A DNA stretch of 38,847 nt, taken from the NCBI GenBank assembly GCA_016789725.1, contig JAEUQN010000053.1, positions 1 to 38,847 of the forward strand. The letters are read 5' to 3'. Each line of letters starts with the position of its first letter. The first letter of the stretch is position 1. Below are positions 16,622 to 24,949 of the stretch, in pieces. The position numbers and the translations under genes are program-made. Origin of the DNA: Blastocatellia bacterium. Its GTDB lineage: Bacteria; Acidobacteriota; Blastocatellia; RBC074. The notes beneath the pieces are model-generated. The model worked only from the letters and a program-made list of their open reading frames with translations, had not been told where the DNA came from and did not search any database.

Positions 16622-17395
16622 CTATTCCGTGGTCCGAGCACGATTGGGCAAAGTGTCATCGGCAGCCCCTAAAGTTTTCTCAGTATTAAGGACAGAGGAA
16701 CCTTCTCCCAATGAAGGAGTCACCGCATCAGGGATTAACCCCATCTGACGTTTGTAGGCCAGCAAGGTATCTTGTGCCTCAAAGTTCGCGGCTTCCATTT
16801 CAATTTCCTGCATCTTGTTGTCAAGCGTGTTGGTCGCCATCTCGGCTTTCGCTTCAGCAGTGGCCGCACGCCGTGAGATTTTTTCGCGCATGTCATCGAA
16901 GGTGGCAGAATCGTCTCCGATTTGGAAGCTCGTCATTGTCTGCGCTATCTGCTCCTGCATCTTGGCCTGTTTGCTTTGCGCGATCAATTGCATGGCTTCA
17001 TCGGTCTTTTTCTTCATCTGCGCCATGTAATTGTCGCGGAACTTCATCGCCTTGCCTGAAGCATCTTTCGCTGACAACAACTGCATTTTCGTTACTTCCA
17101 ACCCTTTTTGCGTGGTTTGGAGTTCGGTAATCCACTGTGCCGCGATGTCATCACGTCCCATCTTGATCGCAGCTTTGACCTTGCTATCCAACTCGGCAAT
17201 TTTCGTTTGCGCCTGTTCAGCCTGACGGGTCAGGAGTTTTTCGTTGGCGACAACCTGGGCGACATTGTTGTTCATTTCCGGGATTTTGTCGCGCATATCG
17301 CGGATTAACTGCTGAAGGATCAATTCGGGGTCTTCGGCGCGGTCAATAATGCCTCCAAAGATTGAACGAAACAGCCTGACGATTCGATTCCACAT
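16622..17395 (-). CDS. pspA: PspA/IM30 (ESCRT-III-like) membrane-remodelling protein
   Basis: This 257-residue protein starts with an amphipathic helix (MWNRIVRLFRSIFGGIID), followed by AEDPELILQQLIRDM, a typical PspA/Vipp1 opening. Long coiled-coil helices continue to about residue 220 (AQVVANEKLLTRQ, KFRDNYMAQMKKKTDEAM, DDMREKISRRAATAEAKAEM). The tail of about 35 residues beyond the usual PspA end is polar (SLGEGSSVLNTEKTL). PspA proteins bind stressed membranes and assemble into helical polymers related to ESCRT-III. GAGGAA precedes the ATG at a suitable distance. It appears to be the first gene of a cluster with a two-TM coiled-coil protein, a TonB_C-like protein and an AAA+ ATPase. No pspF, pspB or pspC is present in the window. 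Confidence 0.93.
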   Translation of the reverse strand: MWNRIVRLFRSIFGGIIDRAEDPELILQQLIRDMRDKIPEMNNNVAQVVANEKLLTRQAEQAQTKIAELDSKVKAAIKMGRDDIAAQWITELQTTQKGLEVTKMQLLSAKDASGKAMKFRDNYMAQMKKKTDEAMQLIAQSKQAKMQEQIAQTMTSFQIGDDSATFDDMREKISRRAATAEAKAEMATNTLDNKMQEIEMEAANFEAQDTLLAYKRQMGLIPDAVTPSLGEGSSVLNTEKTLGAADDTLPNRARTTE

Positions 17396-17490
17396 GGTGT
17401 TAGTTCCTCACTGTAGTATTTGCCTGCCTGTAATTCGTACTGCATCGGCTTGGACGGCGCGAGCCACACGGCTTGCAGCCAGCGGCGTGC

Positions 17491-17515
17491 AGTATAACAA
17501 AGTTTTCTGAAGTCA
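17491..17515 (-). promoter_or_regulatory. Possible -10 element for the pspA cluster
   Basis: On the minus strand, TATACT (17496-17491) lies about 95 bases before the pspA ATG. The -35 region upstream is weak (TGTGAC-like). No sigma-54 type GG/GC pair was found at correct spacing. Moderate to low confidence. The 600-base gap 17396-17995 otherwise holds a short hairpin (17591-17609, TGCAGGC stem) and no convincing gene. Confidence 0.35.
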
Positions 17516-17590
17516 CACACAATCGTGACATAGAATCGGCGCGAAACTGGCAATTTATCCGGCGCAGCAAGAACCAACGCGAATTTTCGG

Positions 17591-17609
17591 TGCAGGCAAC
17601 AAGCCTGCA
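17591..17609. repeat. Short hairpin in the divergent gap
   Basis: TGCAGGC (17591-17597) pairs exactly with 17603-17609 around the 5-base loop AACAA. It lies in the 600-base gap between the divergent pspA and 17996-19414 genes. Its role is unknown, and short GC palindromes of this size are common. Confidence 0.4.
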
Positions 17610-17995
17610 TTGACAATTTCAGGCGACAGAGTTACGTTGTGGTTGCGCCAATTATCCAAATAGTTTGAAAAAACATCAGCGGTACTCATTGAGTTTGCAT
17701 TCTGAAATTACCGGCAGCTAACAAATCCCTCACGAACAATCCTCTTTGAAGCATCACCAGCTTGCAAGGATTGAAAAGGCTAACGGGTAGATGACCCAAA
17801 TGTTAGTTAGCATTTCTTAGGCGACTCATCCAATCTTGCCAAGCCGGCACCTGTGGCAAATTTTCGGCAACTTAAAAAACTAGCGACTCTCTACTGTTCA
17901 AGCACTCACGTGGACAACGCCGCAATTATGCTCCTTCCCCCTTGCAGGCCGTTCCGCGCATACTCAATGTTATTCCTTTTAGGAGGCAAATTCCG

Positions 17996-19414
17996 ATGAC
18001 TAAACGACTCATAATACTGGCGGGCTTTCTTTGTCTCGCCCTACTCACCAACCTTAGTTTCCGCGTTCCCACCACAGTGGAAGCGCAAGCTCCAGCCGAC
18101 TGTGTGACGGCAACCGCCCCAGCGTTCACCCTCGGCGTGGACAAAAACCTGCAACTGCCGGGTGGCGGTGTTCTCAAAGATGGCGATTTGTTTTACCTCG
18201 GCAATAACAATGGCGTTCAGTTCACTACCACTTCGCCCAACACGTTCCTACAGACATTTGCGAACGATGCCAGCGCTGTTCCTATTGGCTATCCGAACAC
18301 GATCAACCTCCGCTTTCAGAGTCAAACACCAAATCAAGTAGCCACTGCGCTGTCCTGCCTGGATAGCATCTGGGACATCAACTTTGTCCTGTATGGTGGT
18401 GGCGCAACCGCAGCGGGCGTGGCAGGTGATGTGTATGAACTATACCTGCAACAACCCGATGGCAGCCGTCGCATCTCGCTTGCAACCTTCACCACCAATC
18501 CGGCGGGAACCGGAGCAGTGGTAACTTCCATTGTTCCGGGTGCGGATCTTTCGGCAGTCGGACACACGCCGACAACGGTTGGCCGCGTAATCCCATTTGA
18601 AATCGCTGGCGGAAATGACGGTGCCGGCAATCCACAGCTTCGGACCAGTCTCATTTCGTTGGCGCTCCCCATGGATGGCAGCATTCCAAACTGTGCTCAA
18701 TTGGGTATTACCATTCGCAAAGCAGGTGGAAGCGGCAGATCAATGATCGTTTTGGCTAATCTGGTGGTCACGCGCAGCGCAACCACGACCGCAACAGGCA
18801 CCGGCATCCAATCCGGCATTGCAGGTCTGCGTTATCCGACGGCCCGTGTTTGCGACAATATTTGCCCGGCTTGCCCGACTATCGTTTGCGACACGGTGCT
18901 GTGCTTTGCTGATCCTTGCACCTGGTGCAATCGCTTGTCCTTCCCCACTCGCTATCTGAACCATCGCGTGGTGGTCCCCGGCGTCAATTTCAATCAGCCG
19001 ATTCCTGTCTTTGTGCCGGACAATCAGCGGATTGGACAGCCCATCAATCCGTTGATCAGTCAGTATCTGGGTTGTGGCGGTTTCTATCGCAGCGAAATGC
19101 GCGCTCAGTTGATTGCCCATTACATCGCCGCTCAATTGGACATCCAAACCCAATTGTCCTTCTGGTGGATCAAGCTCAACAAACAACCCCTGCAATGCCA
19201 CGTCATCACTCCGATGAGTATGCCGGGGATGCCGGGTGCTCCGCGCGCTCTGCCCGCGACCTTCAGTGGCGGCCCCATCACCTCCCTGACCGATGCCTCC
19301 ACGCTCCAGGATTTGTTTGATGTCACCGATTGGGTCGTCACCAAAGGCTCTATGGACGACCTCCAGAAACTCCTCGCAATCTACAAACAACTCAATACCT
19401 GCCGCAAAGACTAA
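17996..19414 (+). CDS. Secreted protein of unknown function with Cys cluster
   Basis: The ATG at 17996 gives 472 residues and follows a strong AGGAGG at 17981-17986. An upstream in-frame start at 17942 would add a non-signal tail. The signal peptide is MTKRLIILAGFLCLALLT, with cleavage probably after VEAQA. The first about 270 residues read as a beta-rich domain (FTLGVDKNLQLPGGG, DINFVLYGGGATA). A cluster of closely spaced Cys follows (CDNICPACP, CDTVLCFADPCTWC), suggesting disulfides or metal binding. The last about 140 residues appear helical (YRSEMRAQLIAHYIAAQL, LDIQTQLSFWWIKLN). I do not recognise the family. The gene stands alone between two strand switches and has its own terminator. 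Confidence 0.75.
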   Translation: MTKRLIILAGFLCLALLTNLSFRVPTTVEAQAPADCVTATAPAFTLGVDKNLQLPGGGVLKDGDLFYLGNNNGVQFTTTSPNTFLQTFANDASAVPIGYPNTINLRFQSQTPNQVATALSCLDSIWDINFVLYGGGATAAGVAGDVYELYLQQPDGSRRISLATFTTNPAGTGAVVTSIVPGADLSAVGHTPTTVGRVIPFEIAGGNDGAGNPQLRTSLISLALPMDGSIPNCAQLGITIRKAGGSGRSMIVLANLVVTRSATTTATGTGIQSGIAGLRYPTARVCDNICPACPTIVCDTVLCFADPCTWCNRLSFPTRYLNHRVVVPGVNFNQPIPVFVPDNQRIGQPINPLISQYLGCGGFYRSEMRAQLIAHYIAAQLDIQTQLSFWWIKLNKQPLQCHVITPMSMPGMPGAPRALPATFSGGPITSLTDASTLQDLFDVTDWVVTKGSMDDLQKLLAIYKQLNTCRKD

Positions 19415-19444
19415 GTTTGAACGCTAACATTTGTGGTCAAAACC

Positions 19445-19485
19445 AAACAGCCTCAACTTGAATCAAGTTGAGGCTGTTTCTTTTT
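19445..19485 (+). terminator. Intrinsic terminator after the secreted Cys-cluster gene
   Basis: A perfect 15-base stem (AAACAGCCTCAACTT at 19445-19459 with 19465-19479) and a 5-base loop are followed by TTTCTTTTT. The stem starts 31 bases after the stop codon. An A-rich left flank means that it could also stop the convergent purD transcript. Confidence 0.9.
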
Positions 19486-19506
19486 GCCGATAATACGCAA
19501 ACGAAT

Positions 19507-20769
19507 CTATCGCGTCCCAATGTCGCGCCGGAAATGCGCCCCGTCAAAGTGAATGGAGGCAACGCCTTGATATGCCAACGAAGTAGCAGAGGCCAGGGTC
19601 TCGGCCCGCGCGGTCACACCCAACACGCGTCCACCAGCAGTCTCAATGGCCCCATCGTTTCGCTTGCGTGTGCCAGCGTGAAAAACTGTAACGCCATGAA
19701 TTTGCTCAGCGGTGTTGATACCAGTAATGACCTTCCCCGTTTCATAACTACCTGGATAGCCTGCTGAGGCCAACACCACGCATGAAGCCGAATCATTGCT
19801 CCAAACAGGTTTTACTTGTTCTAATTCACCGCGCGTTGCGGCCACAAGGATTTCGGCCAAATCACTATCCAATCGTCGCAACACAGTCTGTGTTTCAGGG
19901 TCGCCCAAGCGCACGTTGTATTCCAACACCTGTGGTCCATTCGCCGTTAGCATCAAGCCAATGAAAAGAACGCCGCGAAATGGAAAACCATCAGCGGCAG
20001 TTCCAGCCAGCGAAGGCTCGACGATCTCTTTGATAATATGTCGCTCCAGGGCTTCGTCTAATAAGCCTGGTGTCGAAAACACCCCCATCCCGCCTGTATT
20101 CGGACCTTGATCGCCATCGAAAGCACGTTTGTGATCCTGTGCCACGGGTAACGTGCAGTAGCCCTTGCCATCGGCAATCAGCAAATATGACAGTTCCCGC
20201 CCGACCAGGCATTCTTCAATCAGCAACCGATTCCCTGCTGCGCCAAGCTTTTGCCCAGCCATAAACTCATTGATAGTGGTGCGCGCAACAGTTTCGTCGG
20301 CAGCGACCACTACGCCTTTGCCTGCTGCCAGTCCATCAGCTTTAATCACCAGTGGATATTGAAATGATCCATCACTCACGGTCTTGAGTGCCGTTTCCTG
20401 ATCGTCGCAGAAAACTGTGCGCGCCGTTGGGATGCGATGGCGTTGCATAAACTGTTTGGCAAAGACCTTGCTGCCTTCGAGTTGTGCAGCCATTTGCGAG
20501 GGGCCAAAAATCGTCAGGCCACGTGCTTCAAACGCATCCACGATCCCATCCACCAAGGGTTGCTCAGGGCCAACAACGGTCAGGTCAATCCCTTCGCTGG
20601 CGGCAAAACTTGCAAGTCCACTGATCGAATTTTCACTAACGTGTGTGGCTAAATTCAGAAGACCCGCGTTAGTCGAATTGTTGTAGATTTTCTTGATGTG
20701 CGGGCTGCGCGCAAGCGTCCAAACCAATGCATGTTCACGCCCACCGGAACCGATCACTAAAACTTTCAT
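19507..20769 (-). CDS. purD: Phosphoribosylamine--glycine ligase
   Basis: The ATG at 20769 gives 420 residues starting MKVLVIGSGGREHAL, the classic GARS opening. A longer frame from 20820 only adds a non-homologous leader. Further family motifs are TVVGPEQPLVDGI, YPLVIKADGLAAGKGV of the ATP-grasp domain, GPNTGGMGVFS and YNVRLGDPETQ. The enzyme joins glycine to phosphoribosylamine using ATP, the second step of purine synthesis in the cytoplasm. The length is normal. It is transcribed away from rpsU and toward a shared terminator. Confidence 0.97.
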   Translation of the reverse strand: MKVLVIGSGGREHALVWTLARSPHIKKIYNNSTNAGLLNLATHVSENSISGLASFAASEGIDLTVVGPEQPLVDGIVDAFEARGLTIFGPSQMAAQLEGSKVFAKQFMQRHRIPTARTVFCDDQETALKTVSDGSFQYPLVIKADGLAAGKGVVVAADETVARTTINEFMAGQKLGAAGNRLLIEECLVGRELSYLLIADGKGYCTLPVAQDHKRAFDGDQGPNTGGMGVFSTPGLLDEALERHIIKEIVEPSLAGTAADGFPFRGVLFIGLMLTANGPQVLEYNVRLGDPETQTVLRRLDSDLAEILVAATRGELEQVKPVWSNDSASCVVLASAGYPGSYETGKVITGINTAEQIHGVTVFHAGTRKRNDGAIETAGGRVLGVTARAETLASATSLAYQGVASIHFDGAHFRRDIGTR

Positions 20770-20845
20770 GTTGAGTATTGCTTTCTGAAGATTGTGGTTA
20801 TTGAGCGCGCATCTTGGCACGCGGTGAAGTTATGAGTCAAGTTGC

Positions 20846-20874
20846 TTGACCACTGCCAGTGGCTAGTGTAGCCT
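20846..20874 (+). promoter_or_regulatory. Weak candidate promoter for rpsU
   Basis: TTGACC (20846-20851) is separated by 17 bases from TAGCCT (20869-20874). The -35 is good and the -10 is poor. It lies about 100 bases before the rpsU start, in the gap divergent from purD. Confidence 0.3.
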
Positions 20875-20976
20875 TGCCGCTTGTTTTGTTGCCTGTAGGG
20901 TCAAGCTTCTGGCGCAGGCTTGAGAATTCACGATTTGCAGCAAACGATTTTTTGCCACTGAGGAGGTGAAGATAGC

Positions 20977-21174
20977 TTGGCAGAAGTTAAAGTCGGCGAA
21001 GGAGAATCGCTGGAAAGCGCGCTCCGCCGTTTCAAACGCAAGGTGCAGCAAGAGGACATCATCAAAGACGTGAAACGTCACCAGTTCTACATGCCACCGG
21101 GCGAAAAGCGTCGCGTCAAATCGGCGCTGGCACGCAAGCGCAATCGCAAGAAAGTCCGCCGCGTTTACGAATAA
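20977..21174 (+). CDS. rpsU: 30S ribosomal protein S21, TTG start
   Basis: The start is TTG at 20977, fixed by an excellent AGGAGGTGA at 20961-20969. The 65-residue product begins (M)AEVKVGEGESLESALRRFKR and ends in the basic KRNRKKVRRVYE, typical of S21. S21 sits near the decoding site of the small subunit and helps initiation. The length is normal. The TTG start may tune expression. A hairpin follows the stop, with lpxC downstream on the same strand. Confidence 0.95.
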   Translation: MAEVKVGEGESLESALRRFKRKVQQEDIIKDVKRHQFYMPPGEKRRVKSALARKRNRKKVRRVYE

Positions 21175-21218
21175 ACGGACTGCATATTGCGCCACCTCTT
21201 AAAACTTAAACACCAATT

Positions 21219-21252
21219 CGGCTGCTGCAAGTAAAATAATTTGCAGCAGCCG
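21219..21252 (+). terminator. Hairpin after rpsU
   Basis: CGGCTGCTGCAA (21219-21230) is exactly complementary to 21241-21252, with an AT-rich 10-base loop. It lies 45 bases after the rpsU stop. There is no strong T-tract, so termination may be partial. The rest of the 276-base gap to lpxC holds only the candidate promoter. Confidence 0.6.
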
Positions 21253-21396
21253 GTTGTATTTGCACAACATCTTTTTACTGTCGTGTTGCCATCCTGCACC
21301 AGCCAACAATTTCCCGCCCTCTCGTTGCCACTACTATCTCATTGATCTCAGACAGCTTAGGCTACTTGCTTCTTGGCGAGAAGCGTGGCCTGAAGT

Positions 21397-21424
21397 TTGC
21401 TAAAAGAGGCCGAATTAAGATAAT
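21397..21424 (+). promoter_or_regulatory. Candidate promoter for lpxC
   Basis: TTGCTA (21397-21402) and GATAAT (21419-21424) are separated by 16 bases. They lie 27 bases before the lpxC ATG, giving a very short leader. Confidence 0.4.
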
Positions 21425-21450
21425 TCCCCTTAATAAAAATACGAGAGATA

Positions 21451-22323
21451 ATGGCTAAACAAACTACTATCGGAAACAGCTTCACAGCCAGTGGTATAGG
21501 ACTTCATTCCAACGCGAAGGTCTCCGTTACGGTCCTGCCAGCCCCCGCCTACACGGGCTATTTATTTCGCCGCACCGACTTAAATAATTTCGAAATTCCC
21601 GCTGCACCTGAATTCGTCGCCCACGTAAGTTATGCCACGACCCTGATGAAATCGGGCGTCATGATTGCAACCGTCGAGCACCTGCTTTCGGCGTTAATGG
21701 GGTCAGGCGTAGACAACGCGATTATCGAAGTAGATTCCCTTGAGGTTCCAATTCTTGATGGCAGCAGCGAACACTGGATTGAGTTGATTGAAAAAGCTGG
21801 CATCGTCAAACTTTCCGCGCCCCGCGCGTTCCTGAAAGTTCTCAAACGCATTGAAGTCAGTGAAGGCAATCGCTCTATGTCCATCGAGCCAGCCGATGAG
21901 TTCCGTATTAGTTGTGAGATTGACTTCAACCACCCGATGATCGGCAAACAACGGGGCGAATTGTGCCTGTATAATGGGCGCGCCGCCTATGATAAATACC
22001 TGGCTGAAATCGCGCCGGCCAGGACCTTTGGTTTTGTGCATGAATTAGAAATGCTCAGGAAAAGTGGGTTATGTCAGGGTGGCTCGCTCGAAAACGCGAT
22101 TGCTCTCACTCCCGACGGAATGCTGAATACCGAGCCATTACGCTTTGCCGATGAATTCGTGCGGCATAAAATCCTCGACATCATTGGCGATTTGGCATTG
22201 GCTGGAATGCCGATTTTAGGCCACGTTCACGCGGTTCGTTCCGGGCACGGGTTACACACGATGTTGCTCTCAACCCTCTTACGAGATCGTGCGGCGTGGG
22301 AAGTAACACGACGAACAGATTGA
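21451..22323 (+). CDS. lpxC: UDP-3-O-acyl-N-acetylglucosamine deacetylase
   Basis: This 290-residue protein catalyses the committed zinc-dependent step of lipid A synthesis in the cytoplasm. The zinc ligands expected for LpxC are visible: His77 in TVEHLLSAL, and His239 and Asp243 in RHKILDIIGDLAL. The catalytic His266 is in SGHGLH. Other motifs are GIGLHSN, VPILDGSS and ARTFGF. The length and residue spacing are normal for the family. Its presence shows that the organism makes an LPS outer membrane. The stop codon is followed within eight bases by a small gene, probably co-translated. Confidence 0.97.
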   Translation: MAKQTTIGNSFTASGIGLHSNAKVSVTVLPAPAYTGYLFRRTDLNNFEIPAAPEFVAHVSYATTLMKSGVMIATVEHLLSALMGSGVDNAIIEVDSLEVPILDGSSEHWIELIEKAGIVKLSAPRAFLKVLKRIEVSEGNRSMSIEPADEFRISCEIDFNHPMIGKQRGELCLYNGRAAYDKYLAEIAPARTFGFVHELEMLRKSGLCQGGSLENAIALTPDGMLNTEPLRFADEFVRHKILDIIGDLALAGMPILGHVHAVRSGHGLHTMLLSTLLRDRAAWEVTRRTD

Positions 22324-22330
22324 TGTGCTT

Positions 22331-22615
22331 ATGACCGTTGATGAATTCACAGCTTCACTGGAAAACAAAACGCCCCCCCAAGGTTTGAGCCTCGCCATCC
22401 AAGGCTTGTGGCATGATGCCAAAGGCGATTGGAACACTGCGCACAACTGCGCGCAGGAGCAGGACGACGAGGAAGGCGCTTGGGTACATGCGTATTTGCA
22501 CCGCAAAGAAGGGGACAAGGTCAATGCTGGTTATTGGTATCGCCGGGCCGGAAAGCCTTTTTCCAATGCGCCACTGGAAATTGAGTGGGAAACGATTGTG
22601 ATGAGTTTACTTTGA
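22331..22615 (+). CDS. Small soluble protein of unknown function, coupled to lpxC
   Basis: The ATG at 22331 gives 94 residues. A GTG at 22325 would add two. There is no clear ribosome binding site, and with the lpxC stop only seven bases away, translational coupling is likely. The sequence is acidic and rich in Trp and His (LSLAIQGLWHDAKGDWNTAH, EGAWVHAYLHRKEGD, AGYWYRRAGKP). It resembles a family of small uncharacterised proteins with a helical, TPR-like look. No function can be assigned. Its 3' end overlaps the convergent transporter gene by nine bases. Confidence 0.8.
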   Translation: MTVDEFTASLENKTPPQGLSLAIQGLWHDAKGDWNTAHNCAQEQDDEEGAWVHAYLHRKEGDKVNAGYWYRRAGKPFSNAPLEIEWETIVMSLL

Positions 22616-24868
22616 CGTCGCTCGAAAAACGGGCGACGTTAACCGCGCGGGCAATAACACTAAATCCTCCACCAAACACCCTAAAATCGTCACGGCGGAC
22701 AAAATCCCAAAGGTTGCAACAGGCCAGAAATTCGAGAGCGCGAAAACCGCAAAGGCTGCCGTAATGGCAATATTCGCGTAGATGATGGGTCGGCCCGACA
22801 AGCACATGCTTTCGACAATCGCGTCACGCACGGAGGCAAAATTCGACTGCACGCGGCGAAAGCGCACAATGAATTGCACCGCATTGTCCACTGCCAACCC
22901 CAACACGACACTTGCCACCAAACTCGTCGTCATATTCAGCGGCGTTCCACTCCAACCCATATAACCAAAGAAAAACAGAATCGGAATCAAGTTCGGGACC
23001 AGTGCCGTCAGACCCACACGCCACGATTTGAAGAGCAGCGACAGCATCACGTAAATCGTCAACAAGGCAAGGGCGATGCTTTGCACCTGCTCGCGCGCGA
23101 TCATATCCGAGGTGCGATTCATCAACGCCACCGTGCCGGTAACATAGACACGAAAACCAGGCAACAGCTCTCTGCCCTTCGCTTCGACGTCACGAATGAC
23201 TTGAGACATCGCGGCAGAGCCTGACAATGGCGAGCGCACTAAAATGCGCGTCTTGCGACTGTCATCGGTAATAAATTTCCGCAGTTGCTCACGGTCAGAC
23301 ATCAATTCGCGGATGATTTTCTCGTCCGTCGGAAGCGTATAGAATTCCGGCTTGTTTTCGTGAAAAGCGCGATTGCCGTGCTTGATAAAATCTACGACGG
23401 AGAGTGCCTGCCCCTGGCTCGCCGCTTCTGCAAAGGCTTGTAGTTCGCCGATTTTCGCCAATATTGACGGGGCGTCAAGCAAACGGTCGCTTTCGATTAC
23501 GACATCTACGCTGGTCGCTCCGGCCAAACGCTTGGCGACTTCAATCGGTCCAATAGCGGTTTCGGTATTCGGTTTGAAAAAGCCGTAATAATCTACATTG
23601 ACGACCAGCCGAAAGATGCCAACGACGCTCAGCACACACATCACAGCAGTCACAATGTAAAGCAGTGTTTCTTTGTTAACTGCCGTGCGCCCTGTTTTTT
23701 CGAGCCACGAAATTAATTGCCCGCCCATACCAACGTGCAAACGAACGGCGCGTTGACCAATCACCGCCATCATCGCTGGCACAAAGGTCAGAGCTAACAA
23801 CATGGTGGAAGCCGCGCCCAATGCAGCATAAATCGCTGTGGATTTAATGCCTGGGATTTTCGTGAATGCGAGCGACAGAAAGCCCGCAATAATTGTCAGC
23901 GCGGAAACAATGACCGGCAGAGAGATGAAGCTGAGCGCCTGCGTGAGAATTTCGGTCTTTGGATTCTGGATTTTGGATTCTTGCAGCGCCGCGCATTCCA
24001 GCCCGATTTGATTGAAAACGTGAATGACGTACGAACAACCAATTGCCAGCAATACGGTCGGCAGCATCAGGCTCAGCAAATTAAACGACGAGCCAACGTA
24101 AGCCATAATCCCAAACACCCAGATTAAGCCAATGCCGACCGTCAACAGCGGTAAGACAACCGCAATCAATGAGCGAAAACAGAGCCAGAGCAAAAATGCC
24201 ACGAGCAACAACGTAAGTGGTAAAAACAATGTCAGATCGCGGCGAATGGCTTCAACGCCACGCCACTGCATAAACGGATCACCCGCAAAAAAGGTCTGAC
24301 TGAAGCCCGCTTGTTTGGCGATTGTATAGACCTGCGACGTCACCTGATACCGCTGATCGGTCGTCAATTCGGGTTTGAGCAGCAAATTAATCGCCGCTGT
24401 TTTTCCATCGCGTGAAATGATTTGCCCCGCGTACAGCTTATCCGTAAGCGCCACGGCCTTGGCTTCCTGCAAGCGTTCGGGCGTGGCGTTGTCCGGCACT
24501 AACTTCTCGACGCTTGCACCTCTTGCATCACCTCGCGCATACGGCGAATTGATGAGGCTGATGACTTCGGCCACTGCGCTGAGCTTTTCGATTTGCTGAT
24601 GCAACGCACGCAGGCGGGCGAGATGCTGGGGCGCAAAAGTATCGTCACTCACGCAGGCGACGACCATAAACAAATCATCTCCGAAGCTTTCGCGCACGCG
24701 GTTGTAATCTTCGCGTTCTTTGCTCTGTTCTTCGACGAACAGCAACGGCGAAACATTCAGCATCAAACCTCGCCGCAAGCCGAAGCCGAGAATCGCCGTG
24801 ACAACAACGACGGCAATGATGATCAATAGCGGGCGATGGACCATGAAGTGGAGGAGTGTGGATTTCAT
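22607..24868 (-). CDS. RND/MMPL-family transporter
   Basis: This 753-residue inner-membrane protein has two homologous halves. Each has one membrane helix, a large periplasmic loop and a five-helix bundle (LFLPLTLLLVAFLLWL onward, and QSIALALLTIYVMLSLLF onward). Family signs include the SLMLPTVLLAIGCSYVIHVFNQ and VASVVLGLAVDNAVQFIVRF segments with the conserved Asp. Relatives move lipids or hydrophobic compounds, driven by protons. The gene follows a lipoprotein gene of the outer-membrane lipoprotein-sorting type by 79 bases, a common pairing for lipid export. An unusual ESKIQNPKTE stretch between helices appears to come from an inserted repeat word (23955-23984). Confidence 0.92.
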   Translation of the reverse strand: MKSTLLHFMVHRPLLIIIAVVVVTAILGFGLRRGLMLNVSPLLFVEEQSKEREDYNRVRESFGDDLFMVVACVSDDTFAPQHLARLRALHQQIEKLSAVAEVISLINSPYARGDARGASVEKLVPDNATPERLQEAKAVALTDKLYAGQIISRDGKTAAINLLLKPELTTDQRYQVTSQVYTIAKQAGFSQTFFAGDPFMQWRGVEAIRRDLTLFLPLTLLLVAFLLWLCFRSLIAVVLPLLTVGIGLIWVFGIMAYVGSSFNLLSLMLPTVLLAIGCSYVIHVFNQIGLECAALQESKIQNPKTEILTQALSFISLPVIVSALTIIAGFLSLAFTKIPGIKSTAIYAALGAASTMLLALTFVPAMMAVIGQRAVRLHVGMGGQLISWLEKTGRTAVNKETLLYIVTAVMCVLSVVGIFRLVVNVDYYGFFKPNTETAIGPIEVAKRLAGATSVDVVIESDRLLDAPSILAKIGELQAFAEAASQGQALSVVDFIKHGNRAFHENKPEFYTLPTDEKIIRELMSDREQLRKFITDDSRKTRILVRSPLSGSAAMSQVIRDVEAKGRELLPGFRVYVTGTVALMNRTSDMIAREQVQSIALALLTIYVMLSLLFKSWRVGLTALVPNLIPILFFFGYMGWSGTPLNMTTSLVASVVLGLAVDNAVQFIVRFRRVQSNFASVRDAIVESMCLSGRPIIYANIAITAAFAVFALSNFWPVATFGILSAVTILGCLVEDLVLLPARLTSPVFRATSK
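23955..23984 (-). repeat. Word-type repeat inside the MMPL gene
   Basis: On the minus strand this tract reads as tandem variants of AATCCAAA and AATCCAGA, encoding ESKIQNPKTE in frame. It is AT-rich and unlike the flanking codons. It falls in a loop between two membrane helices, where an insertion would be tolerated. Confidence 0.55.
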
Positions 24869-24872
24869 GCAC

Positions 24873-24949
24873 AGGTATGAGGTGACGGGTGTCAGGTGTT
24901 AGGTATCAGGATTTCTCCCCTAACACCCGACACCCAACACCTAACACCT
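24873..24949. repeat. GGTGTTAGG-class inverted repeat between the lipoprotein and MMPL genes
   Basis: The arms 24873-24903 and 24919-24949 are complementary at 26 of 31 positions. The inner 17 (GGGTGTCAGGTGTTAGG) match at 16. The loop is 15 bases. The element fills the whole gap between the two co-directional genes and overlaps the lipoprotein stop codon. Confidence 0.85.

Noticed and set aside
17396..17995. Sigma-54 promoter for pspA
   Set aside because: GGCAC-like sequence at about 17847 has no matching TTGC at the proper spacing, and no pspF gene is nearby.
20863..21195. 110-residue minus-strand frame over rpsU
   Set aside because: It is the antisense of a certain ribosomal protein gene and has no ribosome site.
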